Assembly (NCBI GenBank): GCA_963724135.1
Contig: CAVRTA010000004.1
Coordinates: forward strand, 310,001 to 374,000
Source: DATLGB01 sp963724135
GTDB taxonomy: Bacteria; Actinomycetota; Thermoleophilia; Solirubrobacterales; Solirubrobacteraceae
Direction of reading: 5' to 3'
Length of the DNA: 64,000 nucleotides
The notes beneath the pieces are model-generated. The model was not told where the DNA came from. It did no database searches and saw only the letters and a list, made by a program, of their open reading frames with translations. The number at the start of each line of letters is the position of its first letter. The first letter of the stretch is position 1. Position numbers and translations under genes: made by a program. Positions 34,266-42,277 of the stretch are shown piece after piece.

Positions 34266-34284
34266 TACCCCCGGGGGGTATATT
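34266..34284 (+). promoter_or_regulatory. CsoR-type operator overlapping the -10 of a probably leaderless gene
   Basis: TACCCCCGGGGGGTA (34266-34280) matches the known actinobacterial CsoR copper-sensor operator core (ATACCCC...GGGGTAT). TATATT at 34279-34284 is a near-perfect -10 and begins inside it; ATG 34292 follows 7 bases later, which places the transcription start on or next to the start codon. Repressor binding would block the -10. Confidence 0.6.
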
Positions 34285-34291
34285 GACGAGC

Positions 34292-35623
34292 ATGGACCCA
34301 GCGACGCACGAGCATCACCACCACCACGAGATGCCGACCGAGGGCTCGGCGCTCACGGCGGTCGCGTTCAGCGCGACGCTGCACTGCCTCACCGGCTGCG
34401 CGATCGGCGAGGTGACCGGCATGTTCATCGGGACCGCGCTCGGATTCTCGGATCTGGGGACGGTCGCGCTCGCGGTCGCGCTCGCCTTCCTCTTCGGCTA
34501 CACCCTCACGAGCCTGCCGCTGCTGCGTGCCGGCCTCGCGCTCGGCGCCGTGGTCCCGATCGCGCTCGCCTCCGACACGATCAGCATCGGGGTGATGGAG
34601 ATCGTCGACAACGCGATCATGCTCTCCGTCCCGGGTGCGATGGAGGCCGGGGTGGGCGACCTGCTGTTCTGGGGCGCCCTCGCGGTCGCGCTGGTGATCG
34701 CCGGTGCGGTCGCGCTGCCGGTCAACCGCTGGCTGATCGCGCGCGGCAAGGGCCACGTCGCCGTCCACAACACCGGCATCCACGGGGGGCCGCCGACGCG
34801 CGTCGTGGCGGTGATCGCGGCCGTCGCGGCCATCTTCGGCACCACGGTGCTGGTCGCGGAAGCCATGCACGGCGGCGACGGCGGCCATGGTGCGAGCGCC
34901 GTGCGCGGGCTCGCTGCCAGCGCGGACGGCATGACGCTGTCGCTGGACCAGCGCGAGCTTGAACCGGGCCGGCAGGCGGAGCTCAGCTTCCGCATCATGG
35001 AGGGGGATTCGGTCGTCGAGGAGTTCGACGTGTCGCACGAGAAGCGGATGCACCTGATCGTCGCCCGCCGCGACCTCACCGGCTTTCAGCATCTCCATCC
35101 CGAGCTCGGTGGCGACGGCACCTGGCGCACGCCGGTGACGGTCCCGGACGGGGGCGAGTACCGGGTGTTCGCGGACTTCCGGCGCGACGGCGAGAACCAG
35201 ACGCTGGCGAGCGACCTGACGGTCACCGGTGAGGCCCGGGCGCGCGAGCTGCCGGACTCCGCGCCCATCGCGACGACGTCCGCCGGCTATCAGGTCGAGC
35301 TCGAGGGCGAGAGCGTCGCCGGTGCGGAGTCCGAGCTGACGTTCACCGTGTCCCGGGACGGCGCCGCGGTCGAGACCGAGCCCTACCTCGGCGCCGGCGG
35401 GCATCTCGTAGTGCTGCGCGAATCGGACCTCGCGTACCTCCACGCGCACCCCACCGGGGACGCCGGCGGCTCGACGATCGCGTTCGCGACCGAGTTCCCC
35501 AGCGAGGCTCGCTACCGGCTGTTCGTGCAGTTCAAGCACGACGGCGAGGTCCACACCGCGGCCTTCACCCGGGTGGTGGACGAGTCGGCCGAGGGGAGAG
35601 GGGGTCACGGAGGTGGTCACTGA
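34292..35623 (+). CDS. DUF4396 membrane protein with extracytoplasmic metal-associated domain
   Basis: 443 residues from ATG 34292 (TTG 34283 in frame). The N-terminus is His-rich (EHHHHHE). Residues about 18-190 form the DUF4396 membrane region: ATLHCLTGCAIGEVTGMFIG (with Cys-x4-Cys), FLFGYTLTSLPLLRAGLALG, a helix at DLLFWGALAVALVIAGAVALPV, then VAVIAAVAAIFGTTVLVAE. The C-terminal half is two beta-rich repeats, each with a metal-type motif (EKRMHLIVARRDLTGFQHLHPE and GGHLVVLRESDLAYLHAHPT), ending GGHGGGH. I infer a copper or other soft-metal handling role from the His/Met/Cys content and the CsoR-like operator; biochemical function is unknown. Confidence 0.8.
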   Translation: MDPATHEHHHHHEMPTEGSALTAVAFSATLHCLTGCAIGEVTGMFIGTALGFSDLGTVALAVALAFLFGYTLTSLPLLRAGLALGAVVPIALASDTISIGVMEIVDNAIMLSVPGAMEAGVGDLLFWGALAVALVIAGAVALPVNRWLIARGKGHVAVHNTGIHGGPPTRVVAVIAAVAAIFGTTVLVAEAMHGGDGGHGASAVRGLAASADGMTLSLDQRELEPGRQAELSFRIMEGDSVVEEFDVSHEKRMHLIVARRDLTGFQHLHPELGGDGTWRTPVTVPDGGEYRVFADFRRDGENQTLASDLTVTGEARARELPDSAPIATTSAGYQVELEGESVAGAESELTFTVSRDGAAVETEPYLGAGGHLVVLRESDLAYLHAHPTGDAGGSTIAFATEFPSEARYRLFVQFKHDGEVHTAAFTRVVDESAEGRGGHGGGH

Positions 35624-36269
35624 GACCACCGGGTTCACTCCGGCGCTGCGGTTTCACCGGCTGACGCCGCTGTTCGATGCTGTCGCCGCCGTCGCCGTGC
35701 GCGACCGCGCGCTCAAGCGGCACGTGCTCGCATGCGCGGCCATCGGATCCGGTGAGACCGTCCTCGACGTCGGCTGCGGAACGGGGACGTTGGCGGCGGC
35801 GGCGGCCCGGGCCGCGCCCGGAGTGGCCGTGACCGGGCTCGACGCCGACGCCGCGATCCTCGCGAAGGCGCGCGCGCGAGCGGTTGCTGGTCACCTCGAG
35901 ATCGGCTTCGACGAAGGCCGCTCGACCGCGCTCCCGTATCCGGATGCCAGCTTCGACGTCGTCCTGTCGACGCTGTTCTTCCACCACCTGCGCGATGACG
36001 CCAAGCGCCAGACGGCCGGCGAGGTGGCGCGCGTGCTGCGACCCGGCGGACGGCTCGTCGTCGGCGACGTGGGGCGCCCGCAGGATCCCGCCATGCGAGC
36101 CGCGGTCCTGGTCACGGTCCAGCTCCTCGACGGGTTCGCGACGACCGCGCTCAACGTGCGCGGGGAGCTGCCGGACGTCCTCGCCGGCGCAGGCCTGCGC
36201 GACGTGACCGTACGCCGGCGGATGCGGACGCCAACCGGTAGCTACGAGATCATCACGGCCGGGGCTTAA
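35613..36269 (+). CDS. class I SAM-dependent methyltransferase
   Basis: 218 residues from GTG 35613, 11-bp overlap with the DUF4396 gene, so co-translated. SAM motif I TVLDVGCGTGTLAAAAAR, motif II GVAVTGLDADAAILAKARAR, motif III FDVVLSTLFFHHL, then VLRPGGRLVVGDVGRPQD. The UbiE/ArsM-like pattern acts on small molecules. With its partner, metal or metalloid methylation is conceivable, but the Cys residues that mark ArsM are absent. Confidence 0.87.
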   Translation: MVTETTGFTPALRFHRLTPLFDAVAAVAVRDRALKRHVLACAAIGSGETVLDVGCGTGTLAAAAARAAPGVAVTGLDADAAILAKARARAVAGHLEIGFDEGRSTALPYPDASFDVVLSTLFFHHLRDDAKRQTAGEVARVLRPGGRLVVGDVGRPQDPAMRAAVLVTVQLLDGFATTALNVRGELPDVLAGAGLRDVTVRRRMRTPTGSYEIITAGA

Positions 36270-36730
36270 CCGGGGAGCAGCTCGTTGCCATGCTGCCGGA
36301 GCAGCTCGGCGACGTCGTCGGGCGGGACGACGCTCGCCGGCGGGACGGTGCGCGCCTCGGCCGGCACGCTGACCGCCTCGACGAGGCTCTCGAAGCCGCC
36401 GGGCGTGAGCATCCACAGCATCCGCGCGCCCTCCGGGCCGACGCTGAACCGGTGGGGAATCTCGCGGGGGCCGAACGCGTGTTGCCCGGCGCCCAGCTCG
36501 ACGGTCTCGTCGCCGACGACGACCGTCACGCGGCCGTCGAGGACGTAGAAGCCCTCGTCCTCGGCGTGGTGGACGTGCAGCGGGGCCTCGAGCCCGGCGG
36601 GCGCCGTGACCTCCACGAGCGTGTACTGGCCGTCCGTGTCGGCGGCCGAGGCCCTGACCTCGGCCAGCATGCCGAAGAACCAGCGCGGCTCGCCGAGGGC
36701 GGTGGGAGTGGTCGATGATTGGACCGCCAT
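36266..36730 (-). CDS. cupin-domain protein
   Basis: 154 residues from ATG 36730 with AGGAGG 6 bases upstream. Cupin motif 1 PLHVHHAEDEGFYVLDGRVTV supplies the His-His-Glu metal ligands, motif 2 HAFGPREIPHRFSVG the last His. Single-domain cupins of this size are often quercetinase-like dioxygenases or small-molecule sensors. Divergent from the TetR gene, with a promoter and operator in between, so it is the probable target of that repressor. It overlaps the methyltransferase stop by 4 bp. Confidence 0.87.
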   Translation of the reverse strand: MAVQSSTTPTALGEPRWFFGMLAEVRASAADTDGQYTLVEVTAPAGLEAPLHVHHAEDEGFYVLDGRVTVVVGDETVELGAGQHAFGPREIPHRFSVGPEGARMLWMLTPGGFESLVEAVSVPAEARTVPPASVVPPDDVAELLRQHGNELLPG

Positions 36731-36773
36731 GGATGCCTCCTGGGGAGTGGTTTGGGGAGGAGTGTTGGAGGCG

Positions 36774-36802
36774 ACTATACTTTGACGGAGGAAATCCGTC
36801 AA
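36774..36802 (-). promoter_or_regulatory. cupin promoter with overlapping TetR-type operator
   Basis: On the minus strand TTGACG (36802-36797), 17-base spacer, TATAGT (36779-36774): close to the consensus for the main sigma factor. The palindrome TTGACGGA-n5-TCCGTCAA (36782-36802) covers the -35 and spacer and ends 4 bp before TetR ATG 36807, so a bound dimer would shut the cupin promoter and likely its own gene. Confidence 0.75.
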
Positions 36803-36806
36803 GGAA

Positions 36807-37407
36807 ATGTCTCCGCGAAATTACGACATGAGCAATCGGGCGGCGGCCGCGGCGCGGACGCGCCGGCGGATCGTCGAGGCGACGCTCGAGCTCCACGGCG
36901 AGAAGGGGATCGCCGCCACGCGCTGGGACGAGATCGCCGACCGCGCGGGGGTGGGGGTGGGAACGGTGTACCGCCACTTCCCCTCCCTCGACGCGCTCAT
37001 CCCGGCCTGCGGGGACGTCGCCATGGAGGCGCTCGCACTACCCGATCCCGCGACGGTGCCGGCGCTCTTCGAGCACGCGACCGATCCCGCCGGGCGCATC
37101 GCGCGGCTCGTGCGCGAGGTGTTCGCGATCTACGAGCGCGCCGCCCCGGCGCTGCGAGCGATCCGCCGCGAGAGCGACGTCCACCCGCGCGTCGCGCAGG
37201 ACCGGAAGGCCATCGAGTCGGCGCTGGGCGCGCTCGTCGCCGAGGCGCTGGGCGCGCTCGAGATCTCCGACCAGGACCGCGCGATCACGCGGGCGCTGCT
37301 CGACCTCGGCACCTGGGACGCGCTACGCGGCACAGGGGCTCGGGCCGGCCGAATCCGTGGCTGCCGTCGTCGACCTGCTCGAGCGGCGGCTGGTCCAGCG
37401 CGGCTGA
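36807..37407 (+). CDS. TetR-family repressor, interrupted by a +1 frameshift near the C-terminus
   Basis: ATG 36807 (ATG 36828 is an alternative clear of the operator). DNA-binding domain: AAARTRRRIVEATLELHGEKGIAATRWDEIADRAGVGVGTVYRHFPSLDALI. The ligand-binding part runs to LLDLGTWDALR (about 37327). The direct frame continues as Arg-rich sequence to 37493, but the adjacent frame reads AQGLGPAESVAAVVDLLERR and stops at 37407, a normal TetR C-terminus. One extra base near 37330 explains both (span 3n+1). Controls itself and the cupin gene, judged from the palindrome between them. Confidence 0.82.
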
Positions 37408-37425
37408 ACGGCCGCCGCGCCCTGC

Positions 37426-37893
37426 TCAGCCCGTCCGCGGCTGGTCGACCTCGCCGCGCCACGCACCGGTCTCGCTGCCCCGCTGCTCGATGAGCTCCTT
37501 GAAGCGCGCAAGGTCGGCCTCCACGCGACGCTCGGGCGCGTTGAGCAGATCGCCGAGCTTCTCCTTGACGCCCTCGGGGACGAAGTCCATCTGGACCATG
37601 ATCCGCGTCAGGTTGTCGTCGAGGCGGTGGAAGGTGACGACCCCGGCGTTGTCCTTGCCCGTCGTGTTCGTCCAGGCGATGCGCTCGTCGGGGGTCTGCT
37701 CGGTGATCTCAGCCTCCCACTCGTGGCGGTTGCCGCCGAACTCCGCGACCCAATGGAGATGCGTGTCGTCGACCTGGCGCACCTCGACGATGTTGTCCAT
37801 GAACGACGGGAACTTCTCGAACTGCGTCCACTGGTTGTAGGCGGTGGTCACGGGGACTTCGACTTCGATCGACTGCTCGATGCTGCTGGGCAT
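37426..37893 (-). CDS. SRPBCC-family (coenzyme Q-binding COQ10-like) protein
   Basis: 155 residues from ATG 37893. The START-like pattern of the polyketide cyclase/COQ10 group: IEQSIEVEVPVTTAYNQWTQFEKFPSFMDNIVEVRQVDDTHLHWVAEFGG, then ITEQTPDERIAWTNTTGK, VTFHRLDDNLTRIMVQMDFVPEG, and an acidic C-terminal helix (VEADLARFKELIEQRG). It probably binds a hydrophobic ligand. It faces the TetR gene tail to tail and diverges from the acylase gene. Confidence 0.82.
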   Translation of the reverse strand: MPSSIEQSIEVEVPVTTAYNQWTQFEKFPSFMDNIVEVRQVDDTHLHWVAEFGGNRHEWEAEITEQTPDERIAWTNTTGKDNAGVVTFHRLDDNLTRIMVQMDFVPEGVKEKLGDLLNAPERRVEADLARFKELIEQRGSETGAWRGEVDQPRTG

Positions 37894-37990
37894 GGCTCTC
37901 CTCGAGACGGGGTGGTCCGGGGCTGCCCCGGCGCGGGCAAAGCCATGCGTTCGGCGGACCTGTCCGCTGATGAAGTGAGAGGATCGCGGC

Positions 37991-40654
37991 ATGGGGAATC
38001 GACGTGCTGCCGCGGTCATCGTCCTCGCACTCGGCCTGGCCGCGCCCGCGGTCGCCCGGGCCGCTCCCGAACCGCTGGCCTACGGCGAGCATGACGCGGG
38101 CGGCTTCCGCAACATCCTGCCGCCGGGGCAGTCCGGCCTGGCGAACGGCCCCCAGCTCGCGGCGTTTCTGGCCACGAGCGCCCGGCCGGCGCACAACGAC
38201 GATCAGCTCGCTCCGTACCGCGACCTGCTCTACGCCTATCGCGGCCTGACGGCGGCACAGCTTCCGACCTACTTCAAGGACGCCACCTTCGGCGTCAGGC
38301 CGGGGGAGGCCGAGCGGACCTACAGCCCGCGCGACGACGTGACGATCGTGCGCGACCGCGCCGGAGTCCCGCACATCTACGGGTCCACGCGCGCGGGGGG
38401 CCTGTTCGGCACCGGGTACGCGACCGCCGAGGACCGGCTGTTCTTCCTCGACGTGTTCCGGCACGTGGGCCGCGCGCAGCTGGCGTCCTTCGCCGGCGGG
38501 ACACCGGCGAACCGCTCGTTCGACCACCTGGTGTGGACCGTGGCTCCGTACACGGAGGCCGACCTCCAGAAGCAGATCGACGCCGAGCGGCCGGGGTTCG
38601 AGCAGGAGGCGGACATGCTGCGCGCCGACCTCGCCCAGTACGTCGCGGGCATCAACCAGTACATCGCCGAGGCGCGGCTGGATCCCACGAAGATGCCCGC
38701 GGAGTACGCGGCGATCGGCCGGCCGCTCGGGCCCGACGACTGGAAGGGGACCGACACCGTGGCGACCGCGCTCGTCGTGGGTGCGATCCTCGGCGTGGGC
38801 GGGGGCGGGGAGCTCGCCTCCGCGCGCGTGCTCAGCGAGGCGCGCGCCCGGTTCGGGCGGGGCCGCGGCACCCGCGTCTGGCGCGACTTCCGCTCGGCCG
38901 ACAATCCGGCGGCGCCGACGACCGTCCACCGCGGCCGGTTCCCGTACCCGGCGCGCAGCCGTCGTGTGCGCGGCCGTGCGCTCCCGGACCCGGGGTCGAT
39001 CGTCGCGCCCGACGTGCAGGTCGCCGGCACCGGCTCGGGGGAGCAGCGTGTCCCGCCGGCGCCGGGCGCCCCGCCGCCGCCGCGGCTGTTCCCGGGCGCC
39101 GCGTCGAACGCGATCCTCGTCTCCGCGCGCCGCTCGGCGAGCGGGCGCCCGCTGGCGGTGTTCGGGCCGCAGACCGGATACTTCGCCCCGCAGGCGCTGA
39201 TGGAGCAGGAGGTCCAGGCGCCCGGCATCTCGGCGCGCGGCGTCGCCTTCCCCGGGGTCAACCTGTACGTCCAGATCGGCCACGGGCGTGACTACGCGTG
39301 GAGCGCCACCACATCGGCGCAGGACATCGTGGACACGTTCGCGGTGCGGCTGTGCCGGGACGAGAACCACTATGTGGATCGCGGGAAGTGCCGCGCCATG
39401 GAGACGCTCGAGCGCACGAACTCCTGGGAGCCGAACGCCGCCGACAGCACGCCCGCCGGGACGGAGACCCTGCGCACGCAGCGGACCCGTCTCGGGCTGG
39501 TGGTCGCGCGCGGCACGATCCGCGGGAAGCCGGTCGCGTACACCCGCCTGCGCGCCACCTACGGCCATGAGCCGGACTCGGGCCTTGCGTTCGCCTACTT
39601 CAACGACCCGGACCGCATCACCGGGCCGAAGGCGTTCCAGCGCGCGGCCTCCCTGGTCGGCTTCGCCTTCAACTGGTTCTACGCCGACGCGCGGCACATC
39701 GCCTACCAGAACGCCGGCTACAACCCGATCCGCGCGCCGCGGACGGATCCTGACCTCCCGATCCGCGCTCGCCACCGGTGGCGCGGCTACGACCCGGACC
39801 GCCTGACACTCAGGGCGTTCACGCCCCGGCGCGCGCATCCGCAGTTCATCGACCAGGCCTGGGCCACCGACTGGAACAACAAGCAGGCCCGCGGGTACGG
39901 CGCCGCCGACGACAACTGGGGCTACGGCGCCACCTACCGCTCGCGGCTGCTCGCCGACCGCGTGCGCCCGCTGGTCACGCGCGGGCGCAAGGCGACGCTG
40001 GCGCAGCTCGTATCCGCGATGGAGGACGCGGCCACCGTCGACCTGCGCGCAGACGCGGTGCTCCCGCCCGCTCTGCGCGTCATCGGGCGCCCGGCCGACG
40101 CCGGGCTGAGCGCTGCGATCGCCGAGCTGCGCGCCTGGCACGCCGACGGCTCCCACCGCATCGACCGCGACCGCGACGGCTCCTACGAGCACGCGCGCGC
40201 GATCGCGACCTTCGACGCGTGGTGGCCGCGCTGGATGCACGCGCAGTTCGAGCCGGCGCTCGGGGCGAAGCTGTTCGCGGCGATCACGAACATCAACGAG
40301 CTCGCCAACGAGCCCAACAACCACGGCGACCACCTCGGCTCGGCGTGGCAGGACGGCTGGCACTCCTACGCGCTCAGCGACCTGCGCCGCCTGCTGGGCA
40401 CCGGCGAGAGCCGCGGCTGGTCGCGCGTCTACTGCGGCACGCGGCGCCGCTGCCGGGGCGCCCTGCGCGCGTCTCTGCGCGCCGCGCTCGACACGCCGGT
40501 GGCCGAGACCTATCCGGCCGACGGACAGTGCGCCGCCGGCGAGCAGGCCTGCCGCGACAGCATCTTCTTCCGGCCCATCGGCGGCGTCACCCAGCCGCTG
40601 ATCCCGTGGCAGAACCGGCCGACGTTCCAGCAGACGGTCGAGGTCGGCGGTTGA
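37991..40654 (+). CDS. secreted penicillin-acylase-family N-terminal-nucleophile amidohydrolase
   Basis: 887 residues with a signal peptide (AAVIVLALGLAAPAVARA). Alpha-chain features: VTIVRDRAGVPHIYGSTRAGGLFGTGYATAEDRLFFLDVFRH. The probable nucleophile is Ser372 in FPGAASNAILVSARRSASG, the start of the beta chain after autoproteolysis; FGPQTGYFAPQALMEQEVQAPG and FPGVNLYVQIGHGRDYAWSATT follow as in the family. Members cleave amides such as beta-lactams, acyl-homoserine lactones or cyclic lipopeptides; the substrate here is open. The residue before the nucleophile is Ala instead of the usual Gly. The stop overlaps the next gene (TTGA). Confidence 0.88.
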   Translation: MGNRRAAAVIVLALGLAAPAVARAAPEPLAYGEHDAGGFRNILPPGQSGLANGPQLAAFLATSARPAHNDDQLAPYRDLLYAYRGLTAAQLPTYFKDATFGVRPGEAERTYSPRDDVTIVRDRAGVPHIYGSTRAGGLFGTGYATAEDRLFFLDVFRHVGRAQLASFAGGTPANRSFDHLVWTVAPYTEADLQKQIDAERPGFEQEADMLRADLAQYVAGINQYIAEARLDPTKMPAEYAAIGRPLGPDDWKGTDTVATALVVGAILGVGGGGELASARVLSEARARFGRGRGTRVWRDFRSADNPAAPTTVHRGRFPYPARSRRVRGRALPDPGSIVAPDVQVAGTGSGEQRVPPAPGAPPPPRLFPGAASNAILVSARRSASGRPLAVFGPQTGYFAPQALMEQEVQAPGISARGVAFPGVNLYVQIGHGRDYAWSATTSAQDIVDTFAVRLCRDENHYVDRGKCRAMETLERTNSWEPNAADSTPAGTETLRTQRTRLGLVVARGTIRGKPVAYTRLRATYGHEPDSGLAFAYFNDPDRITGPKAFQRAASLVGFAFNWFYADARHIAYQNAGYNPIRAPRTDPDLPIRARHRWRGYDPDRLTLRAFTPRRAHPQFIDQAWATDWNNKQARGYGAADDNWGYGATYRSRLLADRVRPLVTRGRKATLAQLVSAMEDAATVDLRADAVLPPALRVIGRPADAGLSAAIAELRAWHADGSHRIDRDRDGSYEHARAIATFDAWWPRWMHAQFEPALGAKLFAAITNINELANEPNNHGDHLGSAWQDGWHSYALSDLRRLLGTGESRGWSRVYCGTRRRCRGALRASLRAALDTPVAETYPADGQCAAGEQACRDSIFFRPIGGVTQPLIPWQNRPTFQQTVEVGG

Positions 40655-41997
40655 GCCGGGGCATCGAACCCGAGACTCGATACGCCCGCAGCGGCGACGT
40701 GCACATCGCCTACCAGGTCTTCGGCGAGGGCGAGCTCGACCTGGTGCTCGTCAACGGCTTCACGAGCCACCTGGAGCTCATCTGGGAACACGAGTCCCCG
40801 CGGCGGCTGCTCGAGGGGCTGGCGTCCTTCGCGCGCGTGATCAACTTCGACCGCCGCGGAACCGGGCTCTCCGACCGCTTCGACGAGGCGCCGCCGCTCG
40901 AACAGCGCATGGACGACCTGCGGGCGGTCATGGACGCCGCCGGCTCCGAGCGAGCCGCGCTGCTGGGCTTCTCGGAGGGGGCGCCGATGAGCATCCTGTT
41001 CGCGGCGACCTATCCCGAGCGTGCCCGGGCGCTGGTCTGCTACGGCGGCCTCGCGCGCGCGACCTGGGCCGAGGACTACCGGATCGGCAGCCGTGCCGAG
41101 GACCTCGTCGAATCCGGGGTCGAGCTGATCCTGCCGCACTGGGGCGAGGGGGCGATCATCGAGGTCGCGTCCCCGAGTTACGCCGAGGACGCGGCCGCCC
41201 GCCGCTGGTACGCGCGGGCCGAGCGCGGCACCGCATCACCGGGGATGCTCTCCGGCCTCGTGCAGATGTTCCTCGACCTCGACGTCCGCCACGTCGTCCC
41301 CTCGGTTCGCGTGCCGGCGCTCGTGCTGCACAGGCGCCATGACCGCCTCGTCAATGTGCGCCACGGCCGCTGGCTCGCCGAGCACCTGCCCAACGCGCGC
41401 TACGTCGAGCTCGAGGGCATCGACCACAGCCTCTACTTCGGCGACAGCGCAGAGATCCTCGGCGAGATCGAGGAGTTCCTCACGGGGGCCCGGCACGCGG
41501 ACGAACCCGATCGCGTCCTCGCCACCGTCCTGTTCACCGACATCGTCGATTCGACGAGGACGGCGGCTGAGCTCGGCGACCGGCGCTGGCGCGAGGTTCT
41601 CTCCGAGCACGGCCGAGCGGCGCGCGCGGCGCTCGCGCGCTTCGGCGGGCGCGAGGTCAAGTCGATCGGCGACGGCTTCCTGGCCACGTTCGACGGTCCC
41701 GCCCGTGGCGTCCGCTGCGCGCGCCAGATCGTGGCCGAGGCCGCGCAGAGCGGCATCCGCGTGCGTGCGGGCCTGCACACCGGCGAGTGCGAGGTGCTCG
41801 GAGACGACATCGCGGGAATGGCCGTTCACATCGCCGCGCGCGTGTCCGCGCTGGCAGGGCCCGACGAGGTGCTCGTCTCGCGCACGGTGCGCGACCTGGT
41901 CGCCGGCTCCGGGATCACCTTCTCAGACCACGGCCGGCACACGCTCAAGGGCGTGCCGGACCAGTGGGACGTCCTGCGCGTCGAGACGACCGCCTAG
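40651..41997 (+). CDS. alpha/beta hydrolase fused to class III nucleotide cyclase
   Basis: 448 residues from TTG 40651 overlapping the acylase stop. Residues about 5-275: alpha/beta hydrolase with NFDRRGTGLSDRF, nucleophile Ser in LLGFSEGAPMS, Asp in HRRHDRLVNV, His in EGIDHSLYFGD. Residues about 290-448: cyclase domain with metal Asp in LFTDIVDST and KSIGDGFLATF (adenine-selecting Lys present) and GDDIAGMAVHIAARV, where the usual transition-state Asn is His while Arg is kept. The fusion is recurrent in Actinobacteria. The hydrolase may act as ligand sensor for cAMP synthesis. No membrane segment. Confidence 0.88.
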   Translation: MSRGIEPETRYARSGDVHIAYQVFGEGELDLVLVNGFTSHLELIWEHESPRRLLEGLASFARVINFDRRGTGLSDRFDEAPPLEQRMDDLRAVMDAAGSERAALLGFSEGAPMSILFAATYPERARALVCYGGLARATWAEDYRIGSRAEDLVESGVELILPHWGEGAIIEVASPSYAEDAAARRWYARAERGTASPGMLSGLVQMFLDLDVRHVVPSVRVPALVLHRRHDRLVNVRHGRWLAEHLPNARYVELEGIDHSLYFGDSAEILGEIEEFLTGARHADEPDRVLATVLFTDIVDSTRTAAELGDRRWREVLSEHGRAARAALARFGGREVKSIGDGFLATFDGPARGVRCARQIVAEAAQSGIRVRAGLHTGECEVLGDDIAGMAVHIAARVSALAGPDEVLVSRTVRDLVAGSGITFSDHGRHTLKGVPDQWDVLRVETTA

Positions 41998-42277
41998 GTG
42001 TAGTTCCTAGGCATTGTTCGGAGCCCTGCGTCGGCCGCGGCGCGCGCAGCTCGCCAGCTCTGCAGTCGTCAGACCGCGACCGACAGCGCGGTAACGGCGC
42101 CGGTCGGACCGAGCTTGGTCTGTCTTACACCCACTGGATGTAATAGGCGCCACGGTCGACCGCCGGAGCGCCCGCACCCCTCGCCTTACCGGCGCCGTCG
42201 GACACGGCCACGGTGATCGCCAGGCAAGCGCTGAACGCGCACCCGCCCGAACAACGTGCCTGGGTCTTACACCTAGG
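41993..42277. repeat. 285-bp segment flanked by 10-bp inverted repeats
   Basis: CCTAGGTGTA at 41993-42002 and TACACCTAGG at 42268-42277 are exact inverted copies. The TAG stops of both convergent neighbours lie inside these copies. The interior (41998-42272 is gene-free) has an additional GTCTTACACC copy at 42119 and CCTAGG at 42006, but no coding character. It resembles a short miniature inverted-repeat element; a bidirectional termination region is the alternative. Confidence 0.4.

Noticed and set aside
34304..34330. Run of five His codons as a cloning tag
   Set aside because: It is part of a His/Glu-rich N-terminus of a metal-associated membrane protein in native context, matched by a His-rich C-terminus.
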